From Sapria himalayana (lineage: Eukaryota > Streptophyta > Magnoliopsida > Malpighiales > Rafflesiaceae), in assembly GCA_029783825.1 (NCBI GenBank), contig JAREIK010005962.1, forward strand, positions 58,009-122,008: a stretch of DNA of 64,000 bases, read 5' to 3'. Numbering within the stretch: position 1 is the stretch's first letter; each line of letters opens with the position of its first letter. Positions 52,191-63,580 of the stretch are shown piece after piece. Both the position numbers and the translations under genes were made by a program. The notes under the pieces were generated by a model. It saw only the letters and a program-made list of their open reading frames with translations, did no database searches and was not told where the DNA came from.

Positions 52191-53730
52191 GTTTTGTCTT
52201 ATCAACTTATTTAAATGAGTGTCCTATCAACTCATCATAAATACTATTTTTTTAACTAGTTATTAATGAGCATATTAGCAACTCATAATAAAATAGTTGT
52301 CTTATAACTCTATATAAATAAGAGTCTTACTCCTTAGAAATGAATATCTATAAAATTCTTATAAATGAATGTCTTATCAACTCATTATAAAAGTGTATAT
52401 TATCAATATATTATAAACAAATGTCTTATCAACTCATTAAAATGTGTCTTATCAACTCATTAAAATGTGTCTTATCAACTCCTTAAAATGAGTAACTTAT
52501 CAACTCCTTAAAAATGAGTGTCTTATCAACTCATTATAAGAGAAATTTTATCAACTCATTATTAATGATTATCTTATAAACATGTAACAAATGAGTGTCT
52601 TGTCAAGTGATTAGAAAATATGTGTCTTTTGAACTCGTCATAAATAAGTGTCATATCTACTCATTATAAATGAGTGTCTTATCGACTAATTATAAAATTT
52701 TGCATTATCAACTAGTTATTAATGAATGTATTATCAACTCATTATAAAATGAGTGTCTTATCAAATCATTAAAAAAGTATGTCTTATCAACTACTTATAA
52801 ATTTGCCTCTTATCAACTCGTTGTAAATGAGAGTGTCATATAAACTCCTTATCAAAGAGTGTCTAACAACTCATTATGAGAGAGTGTCTTATCAACTCAT
52901 TATGAGAGAGTGTCTTTTCAAGTCATAATAAATGATTGTCTTATCAACTCTTTATAAATGCACAACTTACCAACTCATTATAAATGAGTGTTTTATCAAC
53001 TCATTACAAAATGAGTGTATTATTAACTCATTATAAATCAGTATCTTATCAACTCCTAATAATGTGTGTTTTATCAACGCGCTATAAATGAGTGTCTTGC
53101 CAACTCATTATAAACAAATATTTTATAAACTTTATAAAAGAAACAGATATCCACTTGTTACAAATGAGCTTCTTCTCAACACATTACAAATGAGTTTCTT
53201 ATCAAATCATAATGAGAGAGGGTCTTATCAACTCATTATAAATTACTATCTTACCAAGTTGTTATAAATGAGTGTATTACAACTTTTTATTAATAGTTTT
53301 CGTATTACTCACTATAAATGAGCATCTTATTACTCATTATAAATGAATCAGTTATAACTCATTATAAATGAGTGTCTTATTACTTGTTATAAATAAGTAT
53401 TTATTAAAACATTATAATGAGAATCTTGTCAACTTGTTATAAATGGGTGTCTTATTAACTCATTTAAATAAATATCATATCAACTCATAATAAATGAATA
53501 TCCTATGAACTCATTACAAATGAGTATCTTATCAACTCATTATAAATGAGTGTCTTGCTAACTCATTGTAAACTAGCATCTTATACTAATTTTAAATAAT
53601 CATCTTAGAATTACTTATAAATAAGTGTCTTTTCACCTCATTATAAACAAATGTCTTATTAACTCATTATAAATGATTTTTTTAACTTCTCATAAATGAG
53701 TATCATATCAATTCATTATAAATGAGTGTT

Positions 53731-53810
53731 TTTTTTCTCATGTATTATTATGAGAAAAAATAAGTCATTAAAAAGAATGACTTATCAACTTGTTGATAAG
53801 ATATTCTCTC
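53731..53810. repeat. Local inversion/hairpin pair inside the satellite
   Basis: TTTTTTCTCAT (53731-53741) pairs with ATGAGAAAAAA (53750-53760). CTTATCAAC (53781-53789) pairs with GTTGATAAG (53792-53800). The sequence from 53792 (GTTGATAAGATA) is the reverse complement of a satellite monomer part, so the repeat switches orientation for about 20 bp before resuming. Confidence 0.85.
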
Positions 53811-53867
53811 ATAAATAAGTGTCTTTTCACCTCATTATAAAAAATGTTTTATCAACTCTTTATAAAT

Positions 53868-54085
53868 GAGTATCATATCAACTCTCTATAAATGAGTATC
53901 TTATCAACTCTCTATAAATGAGTATCTTATCAACTCTCTATAAATGAGTATCTTATCAACTCTCTATAAATGAGTATCTTATCAACTCTCAATAAATGAG
54001 TATCTTATAACTCTCTATAAATGAGTATCTTATCAACTCTCAATAACATGAGTATCTTATCAACTCTCTATAAATGAGTATCTTA
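53868..54085 (+). repeat. Homogenised satellite run (CTCTCTATAAATGAG type)
   Basis: About eight adjacent monomers share the variant ACTCTCTATAAATGAGTATC, two with AATA in place of TATA and one shortened. This indicates recent local amplification. Confidence 0.93.
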
Positions 54086-55210
54086 TCAACTTATTATGAA
54101 ATAATATCTATCAATATTTTATAAATGATTGTCTTATAAACTCCTTATAAATGAGTATCCTATCAACTCGTTTATAAATGAGAATCTTACCGACTCAATA
54201 TGAGAGACTACCTTTTAAACTCATTAAAAATATTTGTCTTATCAAGTCATTAGTAAATGAGTATATTATAAACTCTTTATAAATGATAGTCTTATCAACT
54301 TATTATAAATATTATCTTATTAAGTCATTATAACTGAGCTTGTTATCAACTCTTTATAAATGAATATCAAATCAACTAATTATTATTGAATATCTTATCA
54401 TCTGCTTGTAATATTATTTCATAATAACTTATTATAATGAGTGTATTATTAACTCATTATAAATGAGAGTCCTATCACTCATTATAAATGAGTATCTAAT
54501 CAACTCATTATAAATTATTACTATTCAAATCTTTATAAATGAGTGTCTTATCAATACATTTTAAATGAAGTATCTTAAAACTCATAAACAAGTGTATTAA
54601 TAGCTTGTTATATATAATTGTCATATCAACTCATTATAAATGAGTATCTTAGCAACTCATTATAAATGATAATATTATCACCTTGTTATAAATGATAGTA
54701 TTATCAACTCATTATATTGAGTGTCTTTACAAATCTTTATATACTACTATCTTATTAATTAGTTATAAAAGAGTATCTTATAAAACTCATATAGAATGAG
54801 CATCTTATTAACTTAATATAAACATATGTCTTATCAACTCTATATAAATGAGATCATATCTAATCATTATAAAAATTTCTTATTAACACATTACAATTGA
54901 GTGTATTATCAACTAGTTATAAAAGAACATCTTATCAATTAGTTATAAATGAGTCTCTTTTCAACTCGTTATAAATGAATATCTTATCAACTTATTATGA
55001 GGGAGTATCATATCAAATTATTATGAGGGAGTATCTGATCAACTCATCATAACTAATTTCTTATTAATTCATTTTAAATGAATACTATAACAATTCTTTT
55101 ATAAATGAGTATCATATCAACTTTTAATAAATGAGTTTTTTATAAACTCATTATAAATGAATATCTTATCAACTCATTACAAATTATTGTTTTATCAATT
55201 CATTATAAAT

Positions 55211-55580
55211 TATAGGTATCAACCGGGCCGGGCCGACCCCGCCCGGCACGAGGCACGGCACGGTTCAGCCGTGCCTGGGCCGTCCCGGCACGGAAAAATC
55301 CAGTGCCCGGGCCCATGCCGTGTCATGCCTAACCCGGCATGGTTCGGCCCGTGGCACGGCACACCGGCAAGGGTTCATCCCGTGTCGGGTGTTCCTTGAG
55401 CGCGACCCCGCGATGGTCCCTCTCGCAAAAAAGACCGCGGGTCGGGTCGAATTCGACCCGACCCGCGGTCCCCCCGAATTCCGAACCACACGGCCAGGCC
55501 GGCCGGAGCAGGCCCGGCATGGCACGAAGGCACGCTCGTGCTCAAAAAAATGGGCCGGCCCGGCCCGTTTGACACCTCTA
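55211..55580. mobile_element. hAT-family MITE, degenerate left TIR
   Basis: The right end is an intact TTGACACCTCTA-type TIR (GTTTGACACCTCTA, ending 55580). The left end TATAGGTATCAA is a two-mismatch version of TAGAGGTGTCAA. The GC-rich interior is highly similar to 8283-8633, including the 34-bp palindrome. No 8-bp duplication is visible: TTATAAAT stands on the left and GCTTCATG on the right, which fits a rearranged right flank. Several open frames on both strands (55157-55644) are by-products of GC-rich sequence. Confidence 0.88.
55435..55468. repeat. 34-bp perfect palindrome in hAT MITE (copy C)
   Basis: The left 17 bp, CCGCGGGTCGGGTCGAA, is exactly the reverse complement of the right 17 bp, with no spacer. 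It is the counterpart of 8479-8512 and 20473-20506. Confidence 0.97.
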
Positions 55581-56562
55581 GCTTCATGGGGGACAAATAG
55601 AGGTGTTGAGCCTCCATGAACATAACACTACAAGAAATATTCATTTAGCTAGTAAATTTTAGATAGGGATCATCCATAGCTAAATTACGAGGGACTAGCT
55701 AGGGAATAACAAGGGATTTATGTTTTTTCATTGAAATAAAAATTTGCAACGGATTAGTGACATAATATTTTCATAAATTTCGCTCAAGAAAAGTGGAGGA
55801 ATTTAAAAACGGATTTTCCCTAACTACTAAAATACTGAATATAGTGTCGGATTTAGTGATGGAATTCCCTAGCTAATAAAATTCAGAATTTAGTGAGTGA
55901 TTTAGTGACGGAAGATCTCTTTCTAATTACATCCGGAATATAGCGACAAATTTTAGCGACGGAATTCCTTAGCTAATTACATCTTGAGCATAATGACAGA
56001 TTTTAGCGATAGAATTTTCCTAGCTATTTTAAACCTGTGCCGGCCCAGGCACGGCACGAAGGCATGCTCGTGCTCAAAAAACGGGCCGGCCCGGCCCGTT
56101 TGACACCTCTAGCTTCATGGGGGACAAATAGAGGATGTTGAGCCTCCATGAACATAACACTACAAGAAAATGTTCATTTAGCTAGGAAATTTTAGTTAGG
56201 GATCAATCCATAGCTAAATTGTGAGGGACTAGCTAGGGAATAACAAGGGATTTATGTTTTTTCATTGAAATAAAAATTTGCAACGGATTAGTGACATAAT
56301 ATTTTCATAAATTTCGCTCAAGAAAAGCGGAGGAATTTAGAGACGGATTTTCCCTAACTACTAAAATACTGAATATAGTGTCGGATTTAGCGATGGAATT
56401 TCCCTAGCTAATAAAATTCAGAATTTAGTGACTGATTTAGTGACGGAAGATCTCTTTCTAATTACATCCGGAATATAACGACAAATTTTAGCGACGGAAT
56501 TCCCTAGCTAATTACATCCTGAGCATAATGACAGATTTTAGCGATAGAATTTTCCTAGCTAA
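55508..56562. repeat. Direct duplication of about 519 bp (hAT end plus CACTA end)
   Basis: Copy 1 (about 55508-56026) and copy 2 (about 56044-56562) both contain the hAT right end with TIR, the linker AGCTTCATGGGGGACAAAT, GTTGAGCCTCCATGAAC, the CACTA terminus and its subterminal repeats. They differ by scattered substitutions and short indels. In copy 1 the sequence breaks off at TAGCTA and joins copy 2 through about 17 bp (TTTTAAACCTGTGCCGG). Confidence 0.9.
55626..56026 (+). mobile_element. CACTA (En/Spm) transposon end, copy 1
   Basis: CACTACAAGAAA at 55626 is the canonical plant CACTA terminal motif. It is followed by subterminal repeats built from TTTAGCGACGGAATT and CCCTAGCTAATTA with a spacing of about 45 bp, as is typical for transposase-binding subterminal regions of this superfamily. 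The opposite end and the transposase are not in the window. Confidence 0.8.
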
Positions 56563-56810
56563 TTACATCCTGAAATATAACGATAGATTTAGTGATAGAC
56601 TTTCCCTAGCTAATTAGATACTGAATATAGCGACTAATTTTAGTGACAGAACTCCCTAACCAATTACTTCATAAATATAGTGATCGGTTTTAGTGACGGA
56701 ACTTCCCTAGCTAATTAAATTCGGAATATAGCGATGGATTTAGTTACCGAACTTCCCTAGCTAATTAAATCCCGAACATAGCGATGGAATTTTCCTAGCT
56801 AATATTTAAT
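56158..56810 (+). mobile_element. CACTA (En/Spm) transposon end, copy 2, with longer subterminal repeat region
   Basis: CACTACAAGAAAA (56158-56170) is followed by about a dozen degenerate repeats of about 45 bp (for example GGAATATAGCGATGGATTT and CTTCCCTAGCTAATTAAAT) up to about 56805. Beyond that the sequence becomes plain AT-rich DNA, possibly the element interior. No transposase or second terminus was found. Confidence 0.82.
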
Positions 56811-58040
56811 TATTTAATTTTATTTAATTTATTATTAGTTTTTAAATTTTATTTAATTTTATTTATTAAATGTATATTAATGGTTTATAGATGAGCGATC
56901 CTTGAAAGATACATCCTCCTCATAAAATCATAAAAAAAGATATTATAAATAATAATTTAAATAATATAAAAATACAAAAAAATTATATTAATAAGGACTA
57001 AAATAACTATTTTTATAATGTATTAATTTTTAAAAAATCATACAAAAATTTTTTCTAAAATTTTTAATTAAAAAACATAAAAATTTGTATTAAAGTAACA
57101 TTAAATAATTAATTCAATAAGTATAATAATTTTTTTGATATTTTAAAAATTAAATTAACATCCTTAAAAATTTATACTAATATAAATGTAAATTAATTTA
57201 TTGTATGATAAAATAGATAATATTTTGAAAAATACTTGAATTGATGAATAAACTAGTAAATATTAAAATTATTATATGTATAAAAAAAATTTAAGATTAT
57301 ATAAAACTTTTAAAAAAATAATTAATACAAAATTTGAAAATCTTGAAATATAATAAAAATATAAAATTTTTCAATTAGAGTTAAAAGAAAATAAATTAAT
57401 ATTAATACATAAATACATATATATTTGCTCATACTAAAATTTATAAGAATTAAACAATTAAGTAATATTTTTACTATTAGCTTTTAATATTAAATTTTTA
57501 TTTATATAATAAATATAACTTTTTTTAATTATCTACTCATTTTAAGTAATTTTTGAATTTTAAAAATTATTAATGATATCAAATAATATGAAATTTTATG
57601 CCTTTAAAATTATTTCATATTATCTTCATAAAAAATAAAATGAATTCTTAAATTTTTATAACCATTAAATATAAATTTTTATATATTTTTTAACATTAAG
57701 AGTATTTTATAACTCTTAGACGAGTAGCTTGAAGATAAATCATCTTTTTATTTATGTCTTATTATATGAAGTTTATTATTTTTGTACATATTTGATATTT
57801 TTTTTTATGGCTAAACATATTTTTTTTAATTGTTTATATATTTATTTATTAATTAATATTATAATAAAAAAATGTAAGGTATTTGTTTTTCATGTGTACT
57901 TTGCTACACGCACATTAATTTTGTTGAAAAAATATTGATAGTAAATAAAATTAATGAGTATTTTTGCATTATATATATATATATTTATTTATTTAATGTT
58001 TTAATAATTAAAAATATAAATATTTTCCTAATATATACAT
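56811..58040. other. AT-rich DNA, possibly CACTA interior; no gene seen
   Basis: This is very AT-rich with no domain on either strand. The open frame 57729-57938 (plus) is I/F/Y/L-rich and without a known motif. A (TA)n run lies near 57970-57983. Confidence 0.55.
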
Positions 58041-58045
58041 TATGT

Positions 58046-58185
58046 CTCTCAATGCCGACGCATCTCTAACACATGAATCGAAGTCCTCCACATTCTGCCA
58101 TCTATCTCTCAACGCCGACGCATCTCTAACACATGAACCGAAATCCTCTGCATTTTGCCATCTATATCTCGACCCTGACGCAACA
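58046..58185 (+). repeat. 60-bp minisatellite, about 2.3 copies
   Basis: Units start CTCTCAATGCCGACGCATCT at 58046 and CTCTCAACGCCGACGCATCT at 58106, with a diverged partial copy from 58166 (CTCGACCCTGACGCA). The 61-codon open frame over it (58042-58227) simply follows the repeat, because 60 is a multiple of three. There is no evidence that it is a gene. Confidence 0.9.
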
Positions 58186-58444
58186 AAATTTAATCGAGGT
58201 TTAAGTTTTAAATTGTTATTGATTTAAATGTATGTTTTATATATTATTCTTCATCGATTATCTTGGATTACTTAATCGAAGATTAAGCATTTTGATTCTA
58301 TTTTTTATGTTTCTGAAAATCTTCTTTAATAACCATGGTATGCTTGGATTGCATATATAAACATATTCATATACATACTTCATGCATTTGTGATATAATG
58401 CATTATCATTGTGTGGATTTTGATGGTGATAATATACAAAAACA
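58186..58444. other. AT-rich spacer
   Basis: Nothing recognisable. It contains GTTTAAGTTTTAAAT and ATTAATCGA-like phrases only. Confidence 0.5.
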
Positions 58445-58960
58445 ATATATAAACAGTATATATACTTAGGTATGCCGACTTGATAACTACAAAAATAGTA
58501 TACATCAATATGCATGTGTATTTTATACATAACTAGTATACATACTTAGGTATGTCGACTTGATATCTACAAAAATAGTATACATCAATATGCATGTGTA
58601 TTTTATCCATAACTAGTATACATACTTAGGTACGTCGACTTGATATCTATATAACTAGTATACATTTTAGGTATGCCGACTTGATATCTACATAACTAGT
58701 ATACATTTATATATCAATATAAATAGTATACATACTCAGGTATGCCAACTTGATATCTACAAAAATAGTATACATCAATATGCTGTATGCATGTGTATTT
58801 TATACATAACAAGTATACATACTTAGGTATCCCGGCTTGATATCTACATAACTAGTATACATACTTAGGTATGCCGACTAGATATCTACATAACTAGTAA
58901 ACATTTATACATCAATATAAATAGTATACATACTTAGGTATGCCGACATAACTATATTAA
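58445..58960 (+). repeat. Second satellite, short-period part
   Basis: The core AGGTATGCCGACTTGATATC recurs at about 58469, 58549, 58629, 58669, 58738, 58825, 58869 and 58937. The cores are separated by AT-rich spacers with ACTAGTATACATAC and CATCAATATGCATGTGTATT, giving spacings of about 40-90 bp. The open frame at 58258-58530 (minus) is a repeat translation. Confidence 0.92.
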
Positions 58961-59697
58961 ACAGTATACAAAAATAGTATACATAAACATAATAAATATA
59001 TAAAAATATATAAAATAGTATACATAAACATAATTATATAGAAATATAACAACATATATTTAATATACATACATATATATATATATAACTATATATAAAT
59101 GTATTTAACAGTATGTATATAAACATATTAATATATATAAATGTATTTATCTATATTAATATACATAACTATATATAAAGAGTATACATAAACAGTATAA
59201 GGTATGCCGACTTGATATCAACATCAATATACATAACTATATATAAACACTATATATAAATAGTTATATAAACATAAGTATATTTTATATAAGTGCATTT
59301 AAACATAACTATATATAAATATGCATGTAAGATATGATTCAAATTTCTTATATAAGTGTATTTTACTATATATATAAAACTAAAAAATAGTATACAAAAA
59401 CATAATTATATATAAATATACAATGTATATTTAATATAAATATATATGTTTGTATGTATGTATTTAACAATATGTATATAAACATATTACTATATATATG
59501 TGTATTTATCTACATTAATATACTTAACTATATATAGATAGTATACATAAACAGTATAAGGTATGCCAACTTGATATCTACATCAATATGTATGTGTGAT
59601 ATAATGGGAATTTCTTATATAAGTGTATTTTACTATATATATATAACAAAAAAATAGTATACATAAACATAATTATATATAAATATAACAACGTATA

Positions 59698-59699
<2 letters not shown>

Positions 59700-59738
<39 letters not shown>
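59700..59738. repeat. (TA)n microsatellite
   Basis: TA dinucleotide run inside the long-period satellite unit. Confidence 0.93.
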
Positions 59739-59748
<10 letters not shown>

Positions 59749-60097
59749 TACATATACATACATACATATATAAATGTATTTAACAATATGTATATAAACA
59801 TATTACTATATATAAATGTATTTATCTACATTAATATACATGACTATATAAACAGTATATATAAATAGTATAAGGTATGCCGACTTGATATCTAGATCAA
59901 TATATATAACTATATATAAACAGTATACATAAACATAAGTGTATTTTATATAAGTGTATTTAAACATAACTATACAATAAGCATGTGTGATATAATTCGA
60001 ATTTCTTATATAAGTGTATTTTACTTATCTATTACTATAAAAATATTATACATAAACATAATTATATATAATATAACATATATATATAATATACATA

Positions 60098-60114
60098 TGT
60101 GTGTGTGTGTGTGT
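60098..60114. repeat. (GT)n microsatellite
   Basis: GT run at the same relative position where other units carry TA or CA runs. Confidence 0.9.
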
Positions 60115-60459
60115 AGATATATAACTATATATAAATGTATTAAACAATATGTATATCAACATATTACTATATATAAATATATTATCTACATTAATATACA
60201 TAATTATATATAAACAATATACATAAACAGTATACTTAAATAGTATAAGGTATGCCGACTTGATATCTACATCAATATACATAATTATATATTATACATA
60301 AACACAAGTGTATTTTATATAAATGTCTTTAAACATAACTATACATCAATATGCATGTGTGATATAATTCGAATTTCTTATATAAGTGTATTTTATAATA
60401 TCTATAACTATAAAAATAGTATACATAAACATTACTATATATAAATATAGTAACGTATA

Positions 60460-60509
<50 letters not shown>
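60460..60509. repeat. (TA)n microsatellite
   Basis: About 25 TA units, the longest in the region. Confidence 0.93.
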
Positions 60510-60511
<2 letters not shown>

Positions 60512-61099
60512 CAATATGTATATCAACATATTACTATATATAAATGTATTTATCTATATTAATATACATAAATAGTATACATAAACATACGTGTATTTTG
60601 TATAAGTGTATTTAAACATAACTATACATCAATATGCATGTGTGATATAATTCAAATTTATTATATAAGTGTATTGTACTATATCTATTACTATAAAAAT
60701 AGTATACATAAACATAACAATATATAAATATAACAATGTATATTTAATATATATATATATATATATATATAACTATATATAAATGTATTTAACAATATGT
60801 ATATCAACATATTACTATATATAAATGTATTTATCTACATTAATATACATAACTATATATAAATATACATTAACAGTATACATGAACAATATAAGTTATG
60901 CCGACTTGATATTTACATCAATATACCTAACTATATATAACAACATACATAAACATAAGTGTATTTAAACATAACTATACATCAATATGCATGTATGATT
61001 TATTCAAATTTCTTATATAAGTATATTTTACTATATCTATAATTATAAAAATAGTATAAATAAACATAACTATATATAAATATAATGATGTATATTTAA

Positions 61100-61121
61100 T
61101 ACACACACACACACACACACA
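61100..61121. repeat. (AC)n microsatellite
   Basis: Run of CA units replacing the TA run of neighbouring satellite units. Confidence 0.92.
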
Positions 61122-62175
61122 ACTATATATAAAAGTATTTAACTATATGTATATCAACATATTACTATATAAATGTATTTATCTATATTAATATACATAA
61201 CTATATATAAATTGGATACATAAATATTATACATACATATGATACATAAATAGTATAAGGTATGCCGACTTGATATATATATATATATCAATATACATAA
61301 CTATATGTAAATACTATCATAAATAGTATACAAAAATATAAGTGTATTTTATATAAGTGTATTTAAACATAATTATACATCAATATGCATGTGTGATATA
61401 ATTTGAATTTCTTATATAAGTGTATTTTACTATATCTATACCTATAAAAATAATATACATAAACATAATAATATATAAATATAACAATGTATATTTTAAT
61501 ATATACATACATATATATATATGACTATTTATAATGTTTTAACAATATGTATATCAACATATTACTATATATAAATGTATTTATCTACATTAATATATAT
61601 AATAATATATAAATAGTATACATTAATAGTATACATAAACAATATAAGGTATGCCGACTTGATATATATATCAATATACATAACTATATGTAAATACTAT
61701 ACATAAACATTATACAAAAATATAAGTGTATTTTATATAAGTGTATTTAAACATAATTATACATCAATATGCATGTGTGATATAATTTGAATTTCTTATA
61801 TAAGTGTATTTTACTATATCTATACCTATAAAAATAATATACATAAACATAATAATATATAATATAACAATTTATATTTTAATATACATACATACACATA
61901 CATATATTTATATATATGACTATATATAAATCTATTTAACAATATGTATATCAACATATTACTCTATATAAACTGTTTTTATCTACATTAATATGTATAA
62001 CTATATATAAATAGTATACATTAATAGTATACATAAATAGTATAAGGTATGCCGACTTGATATATACATCAATATACATAATTATATATAAACAATATAC
62101 ATAAACAATATACTTAAACATAACTGTATTTTATATAAGTGTATTTAAACATATCTATACATCAATATGCGTGTT

Positions 62176-63580
62176 AGATATAATTTTAATAAAATAAAAA
62201 ATAATTACTTGTATAAAAATTTACTCTTGTATTTATATGGTAATTTGTTTTGTTTGAACATAATTAAAGAAATAATTGTTTTTTACAAAACATAAAAAGC
62301 AGGTATTTATATGCACTATATTATATTTGTTTGAATTTTAAAATTTCTAAAAATGTATTAATAACAATAAATAATATGTAGAAATTTATCATAGACATTA
62401 ATATTTTAATACAACAAATATACAAACAAACAAAAATAATATTATCTCTTTATGAACTATATTTTCATTTTAAACATTATTGTAAAACCAAAATAATTTA
62501 CAAATATGTCAATTTCATTTATTTATATAAGCATAATGATACTTATTTTAATATAAATATTAAAAAAACAACTATTTAAATACACTAGAAGCTCATATAT
62601 TTAATTCATAATTTAATTTTATGCATTAATATGCTTCACACATACACATATTTGTTTTTATATAAAAAATTTAAAATATTTTATAAATTGTGTATAATAT
62701 TTTATTATTTTATTTTAATTAAATTTACAAAATCAAAAATTTTAAATACATTCACACACACACACATAATAGTTTCATGTGTAACGTTAAAAATACATTA
62801 CGTATATGGGTATATGTGTGTGTTTGTGTGGGTTTACAGTAGTATATGCATGCATACAAGTATATACACACTACTTTGAAAATGTAGATACATTTTTGAA
62901 TATATAGAAAAGTACAAAAATATGTATGCTGATATATAATCTATAGTAATTTATATGGATGTATAAGTGTGCGTGTGTGTAGGGCAGCGTATACGCACAC
63001 ATATATTTATGCATATATATGTAAATATCAAATTAATTTTGAGAAAAAAAATTACTTGAGCACATAAAAATTAACATGTTCCATAAATTCGTGAGAGTAG
63101 AAGCAAAAAGTGACATTACAAGATGCAACTAATCTTCCATCTATAACACTTTGCCTCAAAATTTGATCACATTAATACTTGCAATGATAAAGGTTCATTC
63201 AATACTAAATACCATAGTGTTACATTTTCATTCAATACTATAATTTGTTCAAATAAAAATCTATCTAATATCATCTTCAACAACTCTTCTATCTTTTTTT
63301 TAGTCTTGATGAGCTATTTTCAATTTTGATTATATGTACATCTCTTATATAATATCTCTAGTTCAAACTACTGTAATTGTAAAATCCATCAAATCAATCT
63401 AGGCTTGACATCTTACTTTTCTATGAGATAATTGATTATAGAATATTTAATATATACTATGTCTTTGGTTCCCACTAAATATGATATTAATTTGCCAAAA
63501 GAAGAGATTGTTGATATTGTTCTTTCTCTATAGTGGTGTAATTCAATTGGATATTCTAGAGTGTGTTGTTATCATTGTAT
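62176..63580. other. AT-rich DNA, nothing recognised
   Basis: Small CA/GT clusters occur (62755-62767, 62812-62830). The open frame at 62631-62879 (plus) runs through CA/GT-rich simple sequence and has no domain. No RNA gene or transposon end recognised. Confidence 0.55.

Larger units (their letters stand above)
52191..55210 (+). repeat. 26-bp satellite array, segment 6
   Basis: This is the last stretch of the array, in the same orientation except for a small inverted piece at 53781-53810. A recent run at 53868-54085 contains about eight units with the variant CAACTCTCTATAAATGAG. The array ends where the hAT MITE begins, with no satellite on the far side. Confidence 0.96.
58961..62175 (+). 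repeat. Second satellite, long-period part (about 300-400 bp units)
   Basis: The same GGTATGCCGACTTGATAT core is found at about 59200, 59561, 59873, 60248, 60893, 61258, 61648 and 62046. Each unit also contains an ATTTCTTATATAAGTGTATTT block, a variable TA, CA or GT microsatellite and an AACAATATGTATATCAAC block. Near 60590 one unit has lost its core. The units around 61376 and 61760 are identical over about 100 bp, showing recent duplication. Open frames in this region (59578-59763, 59983-60213, 60046-60282) are artefacts of TA repeats. Confidence 0.93.

Noticed and set aside
12440..55210. CRISPR-like array
   Set aside because: Regularly repeated units might suggest CRISPR, but there are no unique spacers, units are contiguous and degenerate, and the sequence is plant nuclear.
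12440..55210. Telomeric or interstitial telomere repeat
   Set aside because: The monomer does not contain runs of the plant telomere unit TTTAGGG or its variants.
55157..55644. Six overlapping open frames
   Set aside because: They are by-products of the GC-rich MITE; no domain or consistent frame.
58042..58227. 61-codon gene with repeated protein motif
   Set aside because: The frame stays open because the DNA repeat is 60 bp; only about two units, no start context or homology recognised.
59578..60282. Tyr/Ile-rich open frames
   Set aside because: They are translations of TA, GT and CA microsatellites.
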